A stretch of DNA of 64,000 nt, from positions 496,001-560,000 of the forward strand of contig NZ_JBCFYD010000001.1 of the NCBI RefSeq assembly GCF_038594945.1, given 5' to 3'. The position numbers and the translations under genes were made by a program. This DNA comes from Fodinibius sp. Rm-B-1B1-1. GTDB taxonomy: Bacteria; Bacteroidota; Rhodothermia; Balneolales; Balneolaceae. The notes below the pieces were generated by a model. The model was not told the origin of the DNA, did no database searches, and was given only the letters and a program-made list of their open reading frames with translations. Positions 9,153 to 19,900 of the stretch are shown one piece after another. Every line of letters begins with the position of its first letter. The first letter of the stretch is position 1.

Positions 9153-10178
9153 TTGAGTAGCAGCTATCCCATACCAACTTCCCGCAACGCAGTCACGACC
9201 CATGGTTCAGTGACGAGCACTAAGGCGGCAGCAAACTCCTCCCAAGGAGATGCTGCCGCCTCTATTATTGCCCACCGCAAGCAATACCCGGGAATCGAAG
9301 GCGTCCTGGAACTGGCTTCCCAGCTTGTTACCAAATATACCGGACGCGAGGATATCCGCGGACTAGCGCTAAAAATTACCCGCAAGGTTCCCAGGAATAT
9401 TAACACCGGTCTTCCTGACCTGCGGAATGTAGATCAAATTGCGGGTGCCATTTACAAGTGGATAACGAAAAATATCAACTACGTGCGCGATCCATGGAAT
9501 ATCGAGCGGATCCAATCCCCCGATGTCACCATCCGGCAAAAAGCCGGAGATTGCGACGACCACGCGATTCTGTCAGCGGCCCTGCTGCAAAGCCTGGGCA
9601 TCCAAACCGGCTTTCGGATTGTCAGCCGAACAGGACGAACCTATGACCATATTTATACCGTTTTCCGATCCCCAGAAGGGTGGAAATCCTTTGATACGAC
9701 CGTTGCTAAATATCCCGGGTTCAGGTTTGACGAGCGGCTGATCAAAAAGTCCAAGCACCTGCCCAACCGGATGCCGGATGGATTAGGCATTGATCCCGTT
9801 ACCCTCACCGCTGCGGCTTCGTCAGCACTGCAAATGGGCGTCACCATGAAACCACTGTTTTCCAAATGGTTTGGCGCCAAAGATAAGGGCGAACGCACCC
9901 AGCGCGGACAATGGCGCGATTACCTGATGGTCCGAGGGGTCCGTTCGGACGTGATTTCATTTTCCCAAAAGGATAACGCCATCCTCCAGCAGTACGCTAT
10001 GGTAATTCAAGAGCACGGACAACCGGCCGTTGATTACCTGAACAAATATGGAAGTTTGGACAACAGCTTTCTGGCCAACCAACAACAATCTCGAAACAAA
10101 AAATGGCTCCTGTACGGCGGACTCTCAGCCGGGCTTCTCACGCTTGGCGGGATCAGCTACTGGGCCCTCAACCATTAA
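9153..10178 (+). CDS. Transglutaminase-like cysteine peptidase-fold protein with C-terminal membrane anchor
   Basis: Residues about 95-185 are a transglutaminase-like domain with a complete triad: C134 in AGDCDDHA, H166 in YDHIY and D181 in FDTT. About 320-338 is a single hydrophobic span (LLYGGLSAGLLTLGGISYWA) ending just before the C-terminus, so the catalytic part would project from a membrane by its tail. The start is a TTG at 9153; the frame has no better ATG, and the resulting N-terminus MSSSYPIP matches MSSSY at the next gene. Transglutaminase-like domains occur in phage and virion proteins as peptidases or cross-linking enzymes. The role is inferred to be virion or cell-wall related. 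Confidence 0.75.
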   Translation: MSSSYPIPTSRNAVTTHGSVTSTKAAANSSQGDAAASIIAHRKQYPGIEGVLELASQLVTKYTGREDIRGLALKITRKVPRNINTGLPDLRNVDQIAGAIYKWITKNINYVRDPWNIERIQSPDVTIRQKAGDCDDHAILSAALLQSLGIQTGFRIVSRTGRTYDHIYTVFRSPEGWKSFDTTVAKYPGFRFDERLIKKSKHLPNRMPDGLGIDPVTLTAAASSALQMGVTMKPLFSKWFGAKDKGERTQRGQWRDYLMVRGVRSDVISFSQKDNAILQQYAMVIQEHGQPAVDYLNKYGSLDNSFLANQQQSRNKKWLLYGGLSAGLLTLGGISYWALNH

Positions 10179-10187
10179 CAACTGTTT

Positions 10188-10601
10188 ATGAGTAGTTCCT
10201 ATCTGCAACCCATTGCTATACAACCCGAAAATGATCAATTGATCATATCCAGCCAGCTTCCCAGTGGTGGACTGGAAGGTTGGGAGGAAGATGATCCCTG
10301 CCGGTATGCCAACCAAAGCTGCAAGGGCAAAATGTTTGGAAAGCTCAAAAGCTGCAGGCGCAAGCGCGAAAAATCGCAAGCCCTCTGCAAAGCTCACGAG
10401 CGTAAGCTAGCTGAGAAGAAGAGAATAGAACAGGAAAAACAGCAGCTCATGACGGCCTTACAGCATAACGTCACCGATACGGCTGCCAAACAAGAGACCG
10501 CATCCACAGCTATGATAGCAGGGGCAGCGGTGGGCGGGGTTGCCATTTTGGGAGCCGCCATCATGTTTGTCGCCAAAAAGAAAAAATTGAAATCCCAATA
10601 A
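10188..10601 (+). CDS. Small Cys-containing protein with C-terminal transmembrane anchor
   Basis: A 137-residue protein beginning MSSSYLQP. It has four Cys spread through a basic region (CRYANQSCKGKMF, CRRKREKSQALC), a charged helix at about 60-95, then one hydrophobic span at about 107-130 rich in Gly and Ala, and a KKKKLKSQ tail. This is a tail-anchored layout. It starts nine bases after the transglutaminase-like gene. I recognise no family. Its place within a series of similarly built proteins suggests a membrane protein of a virion with an internal lipid layer. Confidence 0.7.
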   Translation: MSSSYLQPIAIQPENDQLIISSQLPSGGLEGWEEDDPCRYANQSCKGKMFGKLKSCRRKREKSQALCKAHERKLAEKKRIEQEKQQLMTALQHNVTDTAAKQETASTAMIAGAAVGGVAILGAAIMFVAKKKKLKSQ

Positions 10602-10617
10602 GCATATCCCAATCCCT

Positions 10618-10980
10618 ATGAACAGCAGCTCCTACGATCAGTTAGATTTTTTGCAAACGACCCAGCCGTTTAACTACACAAACAGTTTCCTCCCTCCCGT
10701 GGGATCCACAAGCAGCACCTCAAAGAAAACCAAGTTTGGCAGTATCCTCAATGACCTGTCCAGCTTTTTAACCACAGCGGCCGATACCGCCGTAACTGTG
10801 GATGGAGTTATAAATGGCGGAAAACCTCAATCTGGGGGCACTGGCCTGACGCCCGAGCAACAGATGGCGTTGATGCAAGCCCAGAAGTCAAATGGAAATA
10901 TGACCTCCCTTCTACTTATTGGCGGCGTTGTCGTCGTAGGCGGAGGTATTATGTACACCCTGTTAAAAAAGAAATCCTGA
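10618..10980 (+). CDS. Small tail-anchored membrane protein, 120 residues
   Basis: Begins MNSSSYDQL, similar to the starts of the two preceding genes. It has a Ser/Thr/Gly-rich middle, a short amphipathic helix (FGSILNDLSSFLTTAADTA), and one C-terminal span at about 95-115 (LLLIGGVVVVGGGIMYTLL) followed by KKKS. No family is recognised. The genes on either side are 16 bases or fewer away on the same strand, which indicates one operon. A membrane-associated virion component is the most likely role. Confidence 0.7.
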   Translation: MNSSSYDQLDFLQTTQPFNYTNSFLPPVGSTSSTSKKTKFGSILNDLSSFLTTAADTAVTVDGVINGGKPQSGGTGLTPEQQMALMQAQKSNGNMTSLLLIGGVVVVGGGIMYTLLKKKS

Positions 10981-10981
10981 T

Positions 10982-11293
10982 ATGACCGAAGCTATTCAGA
11001 CAACAACCCATCCGGTTGGGATCTCTCACTTTATTGACGGACACATTCCCAACGGGCGGTATCCCAATCCAACGGCCTCGCAAGAAACCGTGTACCTGCA
11101 ACCCACCGTCCAGCTGCAAGAAGTAGCAAAAGGCGCGGAAGTAACGGGTCAATCCAAGCAAACCCTTTGCGGACGCCTGGCCGAAGAGGATCCCGTCAAA
11201 GGAATTCGCGCGTGGTTTAACCGCAATAAAGCTACGCTGGGATGGATTGCCGGTGGATACCTGGCGCTGCGAATCATAACCCGAAGGAGGTAA
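10982..11293 (+). CDS. Small tail-anchored protein, 103 residues
   Basis: It starts one base after the preceding stop. The N-terminal 65 residues are polar, and WFNRNKATLGWIAGGYLALRI near the C-terminus is a short membrane span followed by ITRRR. The motif is the same polar head, single span and basic tail seen in its neighbours. The stop codon overlaps the strong ribosome-binding sequence AAGGAGG (11284-11290) of the next gene, so translation is probably coupled. No homologous family is recognised. Confidence 0.65.
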   Translation: MTEAIQTTTHPVGISHFIDGHIPNGRYPNPTASQETVYLQPTVQLQEVAKGAEVTGQSKQTLCGRLAEEDPVKGIRAWFNRNKATLGWIAGGYLALRIITRRR

Positions 11294-11296
11294 CCA

Positions 11297-11971
11297 GTGA
11301 GCTATTCTAACTACAGTGACAACGGGTTAGGCTCGGCTTCCATATCCGGCAATATCATAAGCTCGGAAGCCGGTGAACTCCGCATCATCGGACGTCATCC
11401 CGAGCGCGGGCTCCCGAAATCCGGGGTACCCTTTTCAGTAGATGTGGAGGTCGATATCTACCGCACCTTTTGGAACTCGTTCCTTTTTGTCGTCTGCCCG
11501 GATGTAGTGGTTGCCGCCCTGGATCCCCAAAACCGATCAGTCTTAGCGATATCCCGTATTGTTACCAGTATGTGGGATGGCTGTCGCGGCCAAGCCCGAC
11601 TAGTCTTCGGGCGCTCGTTCCGACCAGATCGAAATCATCCCGTCATATTTGAGCTTCACTACAGCAATGTTACGGAGGCAAATATCTCACAGGCCAAGCC
11701 ACTCGCCTCCTCGAACGTGATGACCCTTGATCTGGATATCCAGGAAGGCCAACAAAGTGGAGTGTACGCCCAGCCCACCGAGTCCTGGTATGAAATCAAC
11801 CTACCGGACCCTGTGGGTGCATTCAGCGGCGTCAACAGTACGCTCACCAAAGCCCTGTGGCTGATTGGTATTGGCGCGGGCGCGTACTTCCTGGCACCTC
11901 TGATGCCCGGAGTTCGAGACAGCGTAAAACAAATGGCTGGGACGAAACAGAAGGAGAAATCTGATGAATGA
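11297..11971 (+). CDS. Beta-rich protein with C-terminal transmembrane anchor
   Basis: This 224-residue protein starts at GTG, chosen because AAGGAGG lies six bases upstream and because its N-terminus MSYSNYSD resembles the Ser/Tyr starts of nearby genes. Residues 20-165 alternate short hydrophobic and polar stretches and look like a beta-sandwich. About 185-203 is a hydrophobic span (ALWLIGIGAGAYFLAPL), followed by a basic, Lys-rich tail. It overlaps the next gene by eight bases. A membrane-anchored structural protein is plausible; no family is assigned. Confidence 0.65.
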   Translation: MSYSNYSDNGLGSASISGNIISSEAGELRIIGRHPERGLPKSGVPFSVDVEVDIYRTFWNSFLFVVCPDVVVAALDPQNRSVLAISRIVTSMWDGCRGQARLVFGRSFRPDRNHPVIFELHYSNVTEANISQAKPLASSNVMTLDLDIQEGQQSGVYAQPTESWYEINLPDPVGAFSGVNSTLTKALWLIGIGAGAYFLAPLMPGVRDSVKQMAGTKQKEKSDE

Positions 11972-12374
11972 GTTAATCGAAGGCCGAGACTACCAGATCG
12001 TCGATGACGGGATGGGTGATCTTAGCAGTTACCTGCGCCAAACCAGTCGAAACGCATTTAAGAAAGCAATCGGGCTAGCCGACCGTGCCCTGAGCGGGCG
12101 TAAAGGACAAGCTGCTACTACGGCCCTTGTCCTGGCTGATCTGACCAAAGACAGGCGCTCCTTCCAGCAAGTATTCAACGGAAATGCCGACGTCATCAAT
12201 CAGTACTTCGAGCACGTCGATCTGCAGGCGGTAAGCGATATGATCGGACTCCAAGATTCGGTCGCTAAAAGCAAGCCTGCGACAATAATCAAACATGCAG
12301 GTATTCTCTCGGCCGGTATTGCCATCGGTGTAGCCGGCCTTTCCCTATATAACAGAAAACGATCTTCAACATGA
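11964..12374 (+). CDS. Helical protein with C-terminal transmembrane anchor, 136 residues
   Basis: It overlaps the previous gene by eight bases and the next by four (ATGA), so translation is coupled. The head is mostly helical (about 20-100), and a single span near 110-128 (AGILSAGIAIGVAGLSLY) precedes the basic tail NRKRSST. No enzyme motif is visible. It shares the head-span-basic-tail layout with five other proteins of this block, and probably sits in the same membrane. Confidence 0.65.
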   Translation: MNELIEGRDYQIVDDGMGDLSSYLRQTSRNAFKKAIGLADRALSGRKGQAATTALVLADLTKDRRSFQQVFNGNADVINQYFEHVDLQAVSDMIGLQDSVAKSKPATIIKHAGILSAGIAIGVAGLSLYNRKRSST

Positions 12375-12694
12375 CTCTTAGCATAGGCGACAAAGGTCCG
12401 CAGGTCATGCACCTGCAATCAGCACTGAAAGCCCTAGGTATCGGGCTTCCCAAATATGGCGTTGATGGCATCTTTGGCCCCGAAACACAGGCAGCCGTCA
12501 AGCAAGCCCAACAAAAATTGAGACTACCACCGAGTGGAACAGCTGATGAAATATTACTCAAAAGGCTCGGCATTACTCAGCAATCCCTACAAGTGCCAAC
12601 AAAAGGGGCCTTACCCAAACCAGCCCTCCTTGTAATAGGGACCATCGCCATTATTGGAATTGGAATCGCAATCAAACGAACGAAACGAGATTAA
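12371..12694 (+). CDS. Peptidoglycan-binding domain protein with C-terminal membrane anchor
   Basis: Residues 1-68 are a PG_binding_1 domain: the typical GDKGPQVMHLQSALKALGI and YGVDGIFGPETQAAVKQAQ. About 82-100 is one hydrophobic span (LLVIGTIAIIGIGIAI), followed by KRTKRD. The combination would hold a cell-wall-binding head on a membrane, as expected for a virion protein involved in entry or egress at the peptidoglycan layer. The start ATG overlaps the preceding stop, and the next gene follows after one base. Confidence 0.8.
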   Translation: MTLSIGDKGPQVMHLQSALKALGIGLPKYGVDGIFGPETQAAVKQAQQKLRLPPSGTADEILLKRLGITQQSLQVPTKGALPKPALLVIGTIAIIGIGIAIKRTKRD

Positions 12695-12695
12695 T

Positions 12696-13949
12696 ATGGA
12701 ATCCATGACTGCCCAGCAGCTTGCAAAACTGAATATCAAAGGCATAACAATAGCCCAACCCTACGGGCGACTGCTCGGCGAACCCGAGAAGAATGCCGTC
12801 ATTTTTATCTGGGGCGAAAAAGGAGCCGGTAAATCAACGATGAGCCTGGGACTCGCTGACGCATTAGCCGAACATGGCCGCATCGAATATATCCCCGCCG
12901 AAGAACATTTTGGTAAAACCTTGGTCGACCGCGTAAAACGCCTGGGAGCTACCCACCGGAACCTGAATTTTACCAAATGGAAATCGATTCAGGCCCTCAA
13001 AGAAATTCTGCTTAAAAACAGGTCCTTCGCCTGCATCCTGGATTCCATTTCGGTGATTGATGCCAACGCGAAGGAAACGGTCGAGCTAGCCCAATGGTGT
13101 CGCGAAAACGGAATCATGTTCGTCATGGTCTCCCATGCCACCAAAGACGGACAGTACAAAGGCAACACTAGCATCGCCCATGAGTGTGATATCGAAATTA
13201 AGGTTACCAAAGAAGGCGGAGCCGAAACCGAAAAGAATCGCTACCGTGAACTTACTGCTATCGCCGTACCCTTTACGGCCCAAGACCGTGAAGGAGCACC
13301 AGCTAACCCTGCCACTAAAGAAGCAAGCAAGTCGGACACCCGAGAAAACCCGGTGGATACCCCTTTTAAGATTACCCTCAAAGAGATCGACAAGCTCCAC
13401 AAAATTCGATCCTGGAAACGCATCAACTCCATGTTTGGAAGCAAAATGCCCTGCTACGGGTCCAAGCATTCCGGGGAATCCGAAAACGCCCACCTGTCTA
13501 TCCGGTACACAGCCGACTATCCCAAGAAGCGGTACATCATGGACTTGCTGCTGGACGGCCACCTGGAATACCAAGCATGCACGGAAGGCAAAGGAGGCGG
13601 GCTCAAAGCGTGCTGGAAAAAGTTAGTCAACAAATATGGCGACCTGGAAATCCGAATTTATAAGCAGGACCACGCCAAAGTCGTGCTAGGCGCCAAAGAG
13701 TACAAACGCCAGGAACGCGCGCTTGGCAAAAAAGAAAAATCTACTGCGACTAACCCACCTGCGCCAAAGACCAAGAAGAAACCAGCTTCTAAAAAGAAAC
13801 CAACTCCTGTTAAGCGATCAAAGAAAACTACTACCAAAAAGAAGGACAACAGTACATCTGACGGGAAACCCCAGCAGCGAGTAGACATCGAAGCGGCCAA
13901 AGAAAGTCAGGCTAAATTGGACGCCTTCCTAACCAAAGTATTAGGCTAA
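12696..13949 (+). CDS. RadA/RecA-like ATPase with Lys-rich tail
   Basis: The start chosen is the ATG at 12696, one base after the preceding stop. Walker A is GEKGAGKST at 40-48; a Walker B-like strand is SFACILDSISVID. The segment MFVMVSHATKDGQYKG followed by IAHECDIEI, with KNRY further on, closely follows the RadA/Sms pattern. After residue about 200 the protein is unlike RadA: a linker with DTRENPVDTP at 214-223, a second unrecognised domain (235-345), and a Lys/Thr/Pro-rich basic tail (345-390) that could bind DNA. It is the only stand-alone NTPase in the block, so it may serve recombination or genome packaging. Confidence 0.75.
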   Translation: MESMTAQQLAKLNIKGITIAQPYGRLLGEPEKNAVIFIWGEKGAGKSTMSLGLADALAEHGRIEYIPAEEHFGKTLVDRVKRLGATHRNLNFTKWKSIQALKEILLKNRSFACILDSISVIDANAKETVELAQWCRENGIMFVMVSHATKDGQYKGNTSIAHECDIEIKVTKEGGAETEKNRYRELTAIAVPFTAQDREGAPANPATKEASKSDTRENPVDTPFKITLKEIDKLHKIRSWKRINSMFGSKMPCYGSKHSGESENAHLSIRYTADYPKKRYIMDLLLDGHLEYQACTEGKGGGLKACWKKLVNKYGDLEIRIYKQDHAKVVLGAKEYKRQERALGKKEKSTATNPPAPKTKKKPASKKKPTPVKRSKKTTTKKKDNSTSDGKPQQRVDIEAAKESQAKLDAFLTKVLG

Positions 13950-13953
13950 CCCC

Positions 13954-16900
13954 ATGCGAGACAATCCGATTGTTACTCCTTTTGAAGACATTACAACTGA
14001 GGACTACCCCGGCATTTTTGGCGATTTTGATGGGGACGGGATCCCCAATGCTGACGATCCCAACCCACAACTGGCTGGCGACACCGAAACTGTCGAAGAA
14101 ACCAAGCTTACCGACGAAATCAAACAGTTGATCGAATTGCGAGGGGACTACCAGCAGGCCTTGGACGAGGTAACCAGCAAGCTCAAAGGGCTGCAACCCG
14201 AAGCCACCGTAAAGGGCCGAGTAAAATCTCCCTATTCGGTCATCAATAAATTGCGTCGCAAGCGCATTAAAGGAAATATCAAGCAGGCTAATCCTGGTGA
14301 GCTCTATACTCAGGGGCTGACCGATATGGCCGGATGCATGATCGTACTGTCTGGTCAAACCGAGCTGAACCAGGTGGTAAAACAAATTGTATCAGGAGCA
14401 ATCGGAGAAGTATTTGAACATGAAGATAAATACGCCGAACCCGTCGGTGGCTATCGAGCGCATCACTTCATCGTGATGGCTGGGGAGGCCGGAGATATTC
14501 CCGTCGAGATTCAGGTAAAAACGCAGCGGATGGCACAAATTGCAAGTGCCGCCCACATGCCGTACAAAAATGGCAGACTCAATACCCAACGAATGAACCA
14601 GCTCACCGACCTGGCCTGGCAAGCTGATCAAGGTGATGAGCAGGCAGCCAGTTCTATCGACTCCCTCCTTGGAAATCCAGAAAAACTGACCAGCAAATTG
14701 ACGACCCGTGAGAATCCTTCGAGCGACCTCCAACAGCTCCAAGAGTCATTCACTGAAACCGTGATGAAACTGGCCCTGGCCTTTTCCCTCGATAAGTTTC
14801 CCACAGAGCACCGCGAGCAGGCATTGGAATTATTTCGAGATCACGGGCAAGTCATCGGCGTCGATTTTAACCAGGTTTTCTCGGCAGCCCAACAGGAAGC
14901 AAAAAAACCTGAAAAAGAAGACGATCAATCATACCAACCCTCCATGGATCGGCCGGGAGAAGCCAAATATGGAAGCCGTTTTTCCGGCATCCATCTGGAA
15001 AAACTTGCCCCCATTAAACTCTCGAAGTCCGAACGCCGGAAAGCCAACGAGGCGGCACTGGCCGTCTTGGAAAAAGAGGACCGGGCGATTACCGAATCGG
15101 ACCTGGATCTGCTTCGCAGGTACACGGGCGCCGGTGGACTCGGATATGGCGAAGACGCAACCGGAACCGAACGCGGTCTGCTTAACGAGCATTACACCTC
15201 CTACCCGTTGGTCAAACTCATCTGGGATAAACTCCAAACCATGGGCGTGGATGGGGGCAACATTTTAGAACCCGGGGCGGGCGTAGGCAATTTTGCAGGC
15301 TTCCTTCCCAACCGCCAGACCTATCGCATGCTGATGGTCGAGCGTTCTGCAGTAAGCTCCCGCATTGCGGGGCTGCTATACCCGAGCCAGCTGGTCCGCC
15401 ACGAAAACTTTGCCCAGACCGACCTGTCGCTATACAACTTGACCGGAGCCATAGGCAATGTCCCCTTTGGAGATATCAAAATTCATACCCAGCGAGACCC
15501 ACTGGCTCCCCTTAATCCACGTATCCACGACTACTTTATCCTGAAGTCCCTGGACGCTCTTCAGCCCGGCGGGTTTCTAGCAGTGATTACTTCGGTCGGC
15601 ACGATGGACAAGAAGGATCCGGCCATTCGACAGGCCATGGTCCAGCGCGCCCGATTTGTGGGTGCTTACCGGCTCCCGTCCACTGCATTCAAAGACAATG
15701 CCGATACACTGGTTACAACGGATCTGATCTTGTTTCAGAAATACCCCGATGTTGACGGCGAAACCCATCCTGACGTAAGCAGCGAATTAAATCAGCTCTT
15801 TGCCTACCAGGATCTCGCGGTAAGTATCACCGAACATAAGGACCAGTCTTACGGGGCCTATTATAATCCGTACTACCATAAATATCCCCAGCAGGTATTA
15901 GGTGAGCACATTCAGGGGCACGACATGCAGTTTTTGACCCGCATGGGCGTAAAAGGCCAAGTTGATGAGGCTTTGACCGGTAAGGTTCTTGGAGATGGTC
16001 TTCGCTTCCCATACCCGCTTCCGGGGAAGATGCCGTTCTACCGGATCCCCGATGAGGGCGTGCGCCTGGAGACGACCCGCGATTATTACGCCGGGAATAT
16101 TGTCTACCATGATGAGAAATTCTACGAAAAACAGCGCCACTATTTCAAACCTGTTACCGTAGGTGGATCGGATAAAGCGGGTGACGGCCTTCGTGCCAAG
16201 ATAAACTCGGCCTGCCAAATGCTAGACAAATACGATGATTTCGTAACGGCGCTGGCTCAAGACAGCAAGCAAAAAGAGCCGCTTCGCGGGGAGTTTAAGG
16301 AGCTACTCGAAAGCCACATCAATAGCTACGGCATTCCCGACGAAGACGAGGATATCCGCGAGGTATTTCGCTACGACAACCGGTTGTATAAGCTTACGAC
16401 CTTTGTGAAACGCGATCCCATCAGCGGAGAGCTGGTCTATGCCGATATTATCGATGCCGACTCGATGTTCAACCGCAACTACGTACCAGCGGTTTCCGAC
16501 TCAAATGACCTGGCCGAAATTGCCATGTACGGCCGCTCCATCGGCGAAGAGCTGACCCTTGATTTCTACCAGTCCACCTACAAAGGAGGCACAGCCAGCC
16601 GGACAGAACTTACTAAAGCAATCGAAAATCACCCTGACTTCTTTTACAATCCCGAGACCAATAATTACGAGTTTCGTTATCAATACCTGGCCGGTAATGT
16701 CCGCCGCAAGCTGGAAATAGCCGAAGACAATCAGCTGGAGAAAAATACCGAAGCCCTAAAGGCAGTTCTCCCGGAGTGGATTGATGCCTATAGCATTACC
16801 GTCGATCCGCGCCACATTTTCACCTACTTGCCAACGAAAGTCCTTACCCAGTGGATAAAAGATGAGCTGGGCTACCGAGACGTACATATCGGACTCGTCA

Positions 16901-19900
16901 AAGACAAAGCCGATCTTGGTAACCGCTTCTATATGAAACTTCGCAAAGGCGGGCGGTATATTAAAAATGGAGAAGAAACGGCCGATGACTGGAACCAAGG
17001 TTGGGGCGAGACGCCGTTTAGCAAGATTATTAATAACTATATTCAAGATTCCAGCTTCCCGCTGGTCTTCTACGACGAGGACGACAACGTGCTCCCGAAT
17101 ATGACGCTCAAACGAGCCGAAGAAAAAGGCTTTACAGCTTTGATCGAGCGTTCCCGTGCCAAACAGCGCACCCATAACGACCAGATGCTCACGCGCGTGC
17201 CCCAAAAGTTCAACCAATGGGTACGCACCAAAGCCTCTACCGAAATTCGTGAACTCATTGAGCAGGCCTATAACCACGAGTATAATGCTCATATCAACCC
17301 TCAATTTGATGGAGCCACTCTTCGAGTGCGCGGGATGTCGGACACCTTCTATGGCGTCAAAGATTTTGCGGTGTACAAACACAACCGCGCAGTGGCCGAA
17401 AAGTTGGTTTGGAACGGGCGCGGAGCCAACTGCCACGACGTCGGCGCCGGTAAAACGCTCTCGGCCATTATTACCTCCCAGGTTCTGCTGCAACAGGGCG
17501 CTTGCCACAAACCGATGTTTGTGGTGCCCGGCAAAGTACAGGAAAAGTGGGTCGAAGAGTACGCCATGCTGTTCCCGGAAGCCAAAATCCTCAATATGAA
17601 AATGACGGGCTCCGAACGCCACAAGGAACTCACTATGGCCCAGCTTTACAACTGGGATGCGATCTTTATTGCTGACCATGCGTTCAAGAGTCTGCCGCTA
17701 TCTCCATCGGTGCAACAGAATATGTACAGCGAGCGCGTAGAATACTTTGATCAGATGATTGATAGTTTCGACGAGCTTATCGAAGAAGATGATGCCCTCA
17801 GCTCCACGGCCAAAAAGTCGATGGTCACGCGCCTGGAGAAGATGAAAGAAGAATGGGAGGCCAAGCTCCGCAATGTAGCAAGTGCGAAGCGACTAGACAC
17901 CGACATCTTTTTTGACGAGCTCGGTGTGGACGCCCTGTTCTTTGACGAGGCCCACTTTTACAAAAACGCGCTGGGCAGCGCCAAAGCGGCCAAGCTCGGC
18001 ATTGCCGCTAATAAACCCTCCCAGAGAGCCGAAGACGCCCTCCAAAAAACGAAATGGCTGTTTTCCAAAATAGGCTTTAAAAACGTCTTTGTCTTGACTG
18101 CTACGCCAGTCGTGAATTCCCCGGTGGAGGTATGGCACATGCTCAACCTCTGCGCCCCGGACCTGCTCGAAAAATACCAGATTGCCAACTTAGACAACTT
18201 TATCAACCAGTTTGTCCGCGAGGAAGAAAAGATCGTCAAAAAGACCAACGGCGAATACCGAACCGAGCGCGTAGTGGCCGGATACTATAACCTCCCAGAA
18301 ATGCGGGCGATTATCGACGAGGTTATGGACATCAAAAGCTATGACCAACTAGTGGGATTCTACGAGAAGTTTCCAGACCTGCTCAAAGATGATAACGGTA
18401 ACCTTGTAAAAGATGAACAGGGCCAAACTAAAGTGTTAAAGCCAAAGTTCAAGCGCCCCGAGGCCGAAACCAAACAGCAGGTTATTGAGCCCAGCGAAAT
18501 TCACAAATTGTTATTCGACGATATCATCCTCCGGGCCGATAACATCTTGGACTGCATGCGCCAACGCGGATGCCAGACCAAAGACAATTTCCTGGTCATT
18601 ACCGGCGATGGCAGCAAAATTGCGACCGATCTGCGCGTCTATGACCACAGCTTCGCGGGCGTAGATGGCAAGTTTATGAAGCTCGGAGCACTGGTGAATA
18701 ACGTCACCCAAAGTTATACTACCCGCGCAAACCCTGCTCCTAGCAGAGTACCGGAAAGCATTTATGGCGATTATTTTTCCAAAGTAACATCTGCCCCAGC
18801 CAGAGAAAATCCGAACCCATACTTTGGCCAACCCCGCCACACCCTCATTAAAGAACTCAAATCTCTGGGATACTTCGAAGAGGTAGCCGGTGAAATTGAA
18901 GCCACCGAAGGAGACCTCCACGCAGTGCCCGTCGGCAAACAATTCTTGTTCAATAAAATCGAAAAACAGCGTGAGTTGCTTTCCGACGGGTCGGACGCCA
19001 TGGAAGAAACCTTTGACCGAGCGGTGATGATTGTCGAGGCCCTGTCTGGGACCCGCGAAAATCCGGCTGCCCCATCCTTTCGCAACCAAATCATCTTCTG
19101 CGACTGGATCTCCGTAGAAGGCCAAAAAGGCGGAAGCTACCACCAGCTTATTAAGCAAGAATTGGCAAAAGCAGGTATTCCGGCCAAAGAAATCGCCATT
19201 ATTAACGGATCGATTATTGGCACCAACCCCAAAGGCGGCGACTATTTTGTCTCTTCATCCGACGATAAGGAAGCCCTCAAAAAAGAGGTGCAGGACGATT
19301 TCAATATTGGCAAGTACCGAGTGCTGATTGGCAACCAATCCATCGCCGAAGGCATGAACCTGCAAAAATGGACCACCGACCTGCATCATATGGACGTGCC
19401 CTACACGCCCTCCCAGATTCAGCAGCGCAACGGGCGCGGGCTCCGGCAGGGCAACCAACACGGGAAAGTGAACATCCATTTTTATCTGATGAAGGACTCT
19501 TTTGATCAGTACCGCCTGGAGCTGGTCAGCAAGAAGCAAAGCTGGATCGACGAACTCTTCTTTGGCGACGGTCGGGAAACCTCTGCCGACTCCGAGGGAG
19601 AGTCTCTGGAATACGAGCAGATGGTGGCCGCCACCAACTCCGATCCCCGAGTCAAAGAATTCTTCCAATCCAAAGCCCAAACCAAGGTATTGAAGGCCCG
19701 CATCGACTCCCTGCTAAGCGAGACACAGCGTCTGGAGTCTTCCCTTGGGCAAGCAAGCCAGGACGTGACCAAACGTTCCGAGCGAATGGAGTCTGCTATC
19801 CAAAGAGAACAAGCACTAATTGATTCAAAACTACCAACTTCAGCCACCGAAGCCCTTGACCAAGGACTCATTCGCATCGGCTGGTTAGACTACAGCGGGG

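Noticed and set aside
13086-13626. Long alternative frames on both strands inside the ATPase gene
   Set aside because: They have no start signals, no recognisable domains and skewed residue content. The plus-strand ATPase frame is the one with motifs.
16756-19158. Minus-strand frames of 200-307 residues inside the giant gene
   Set aside because: They are explained by codon bias of the giant gene; none shows domains or a ribosome-binding site, and the plus-strand frame has methylase and helicase motifs throughout.
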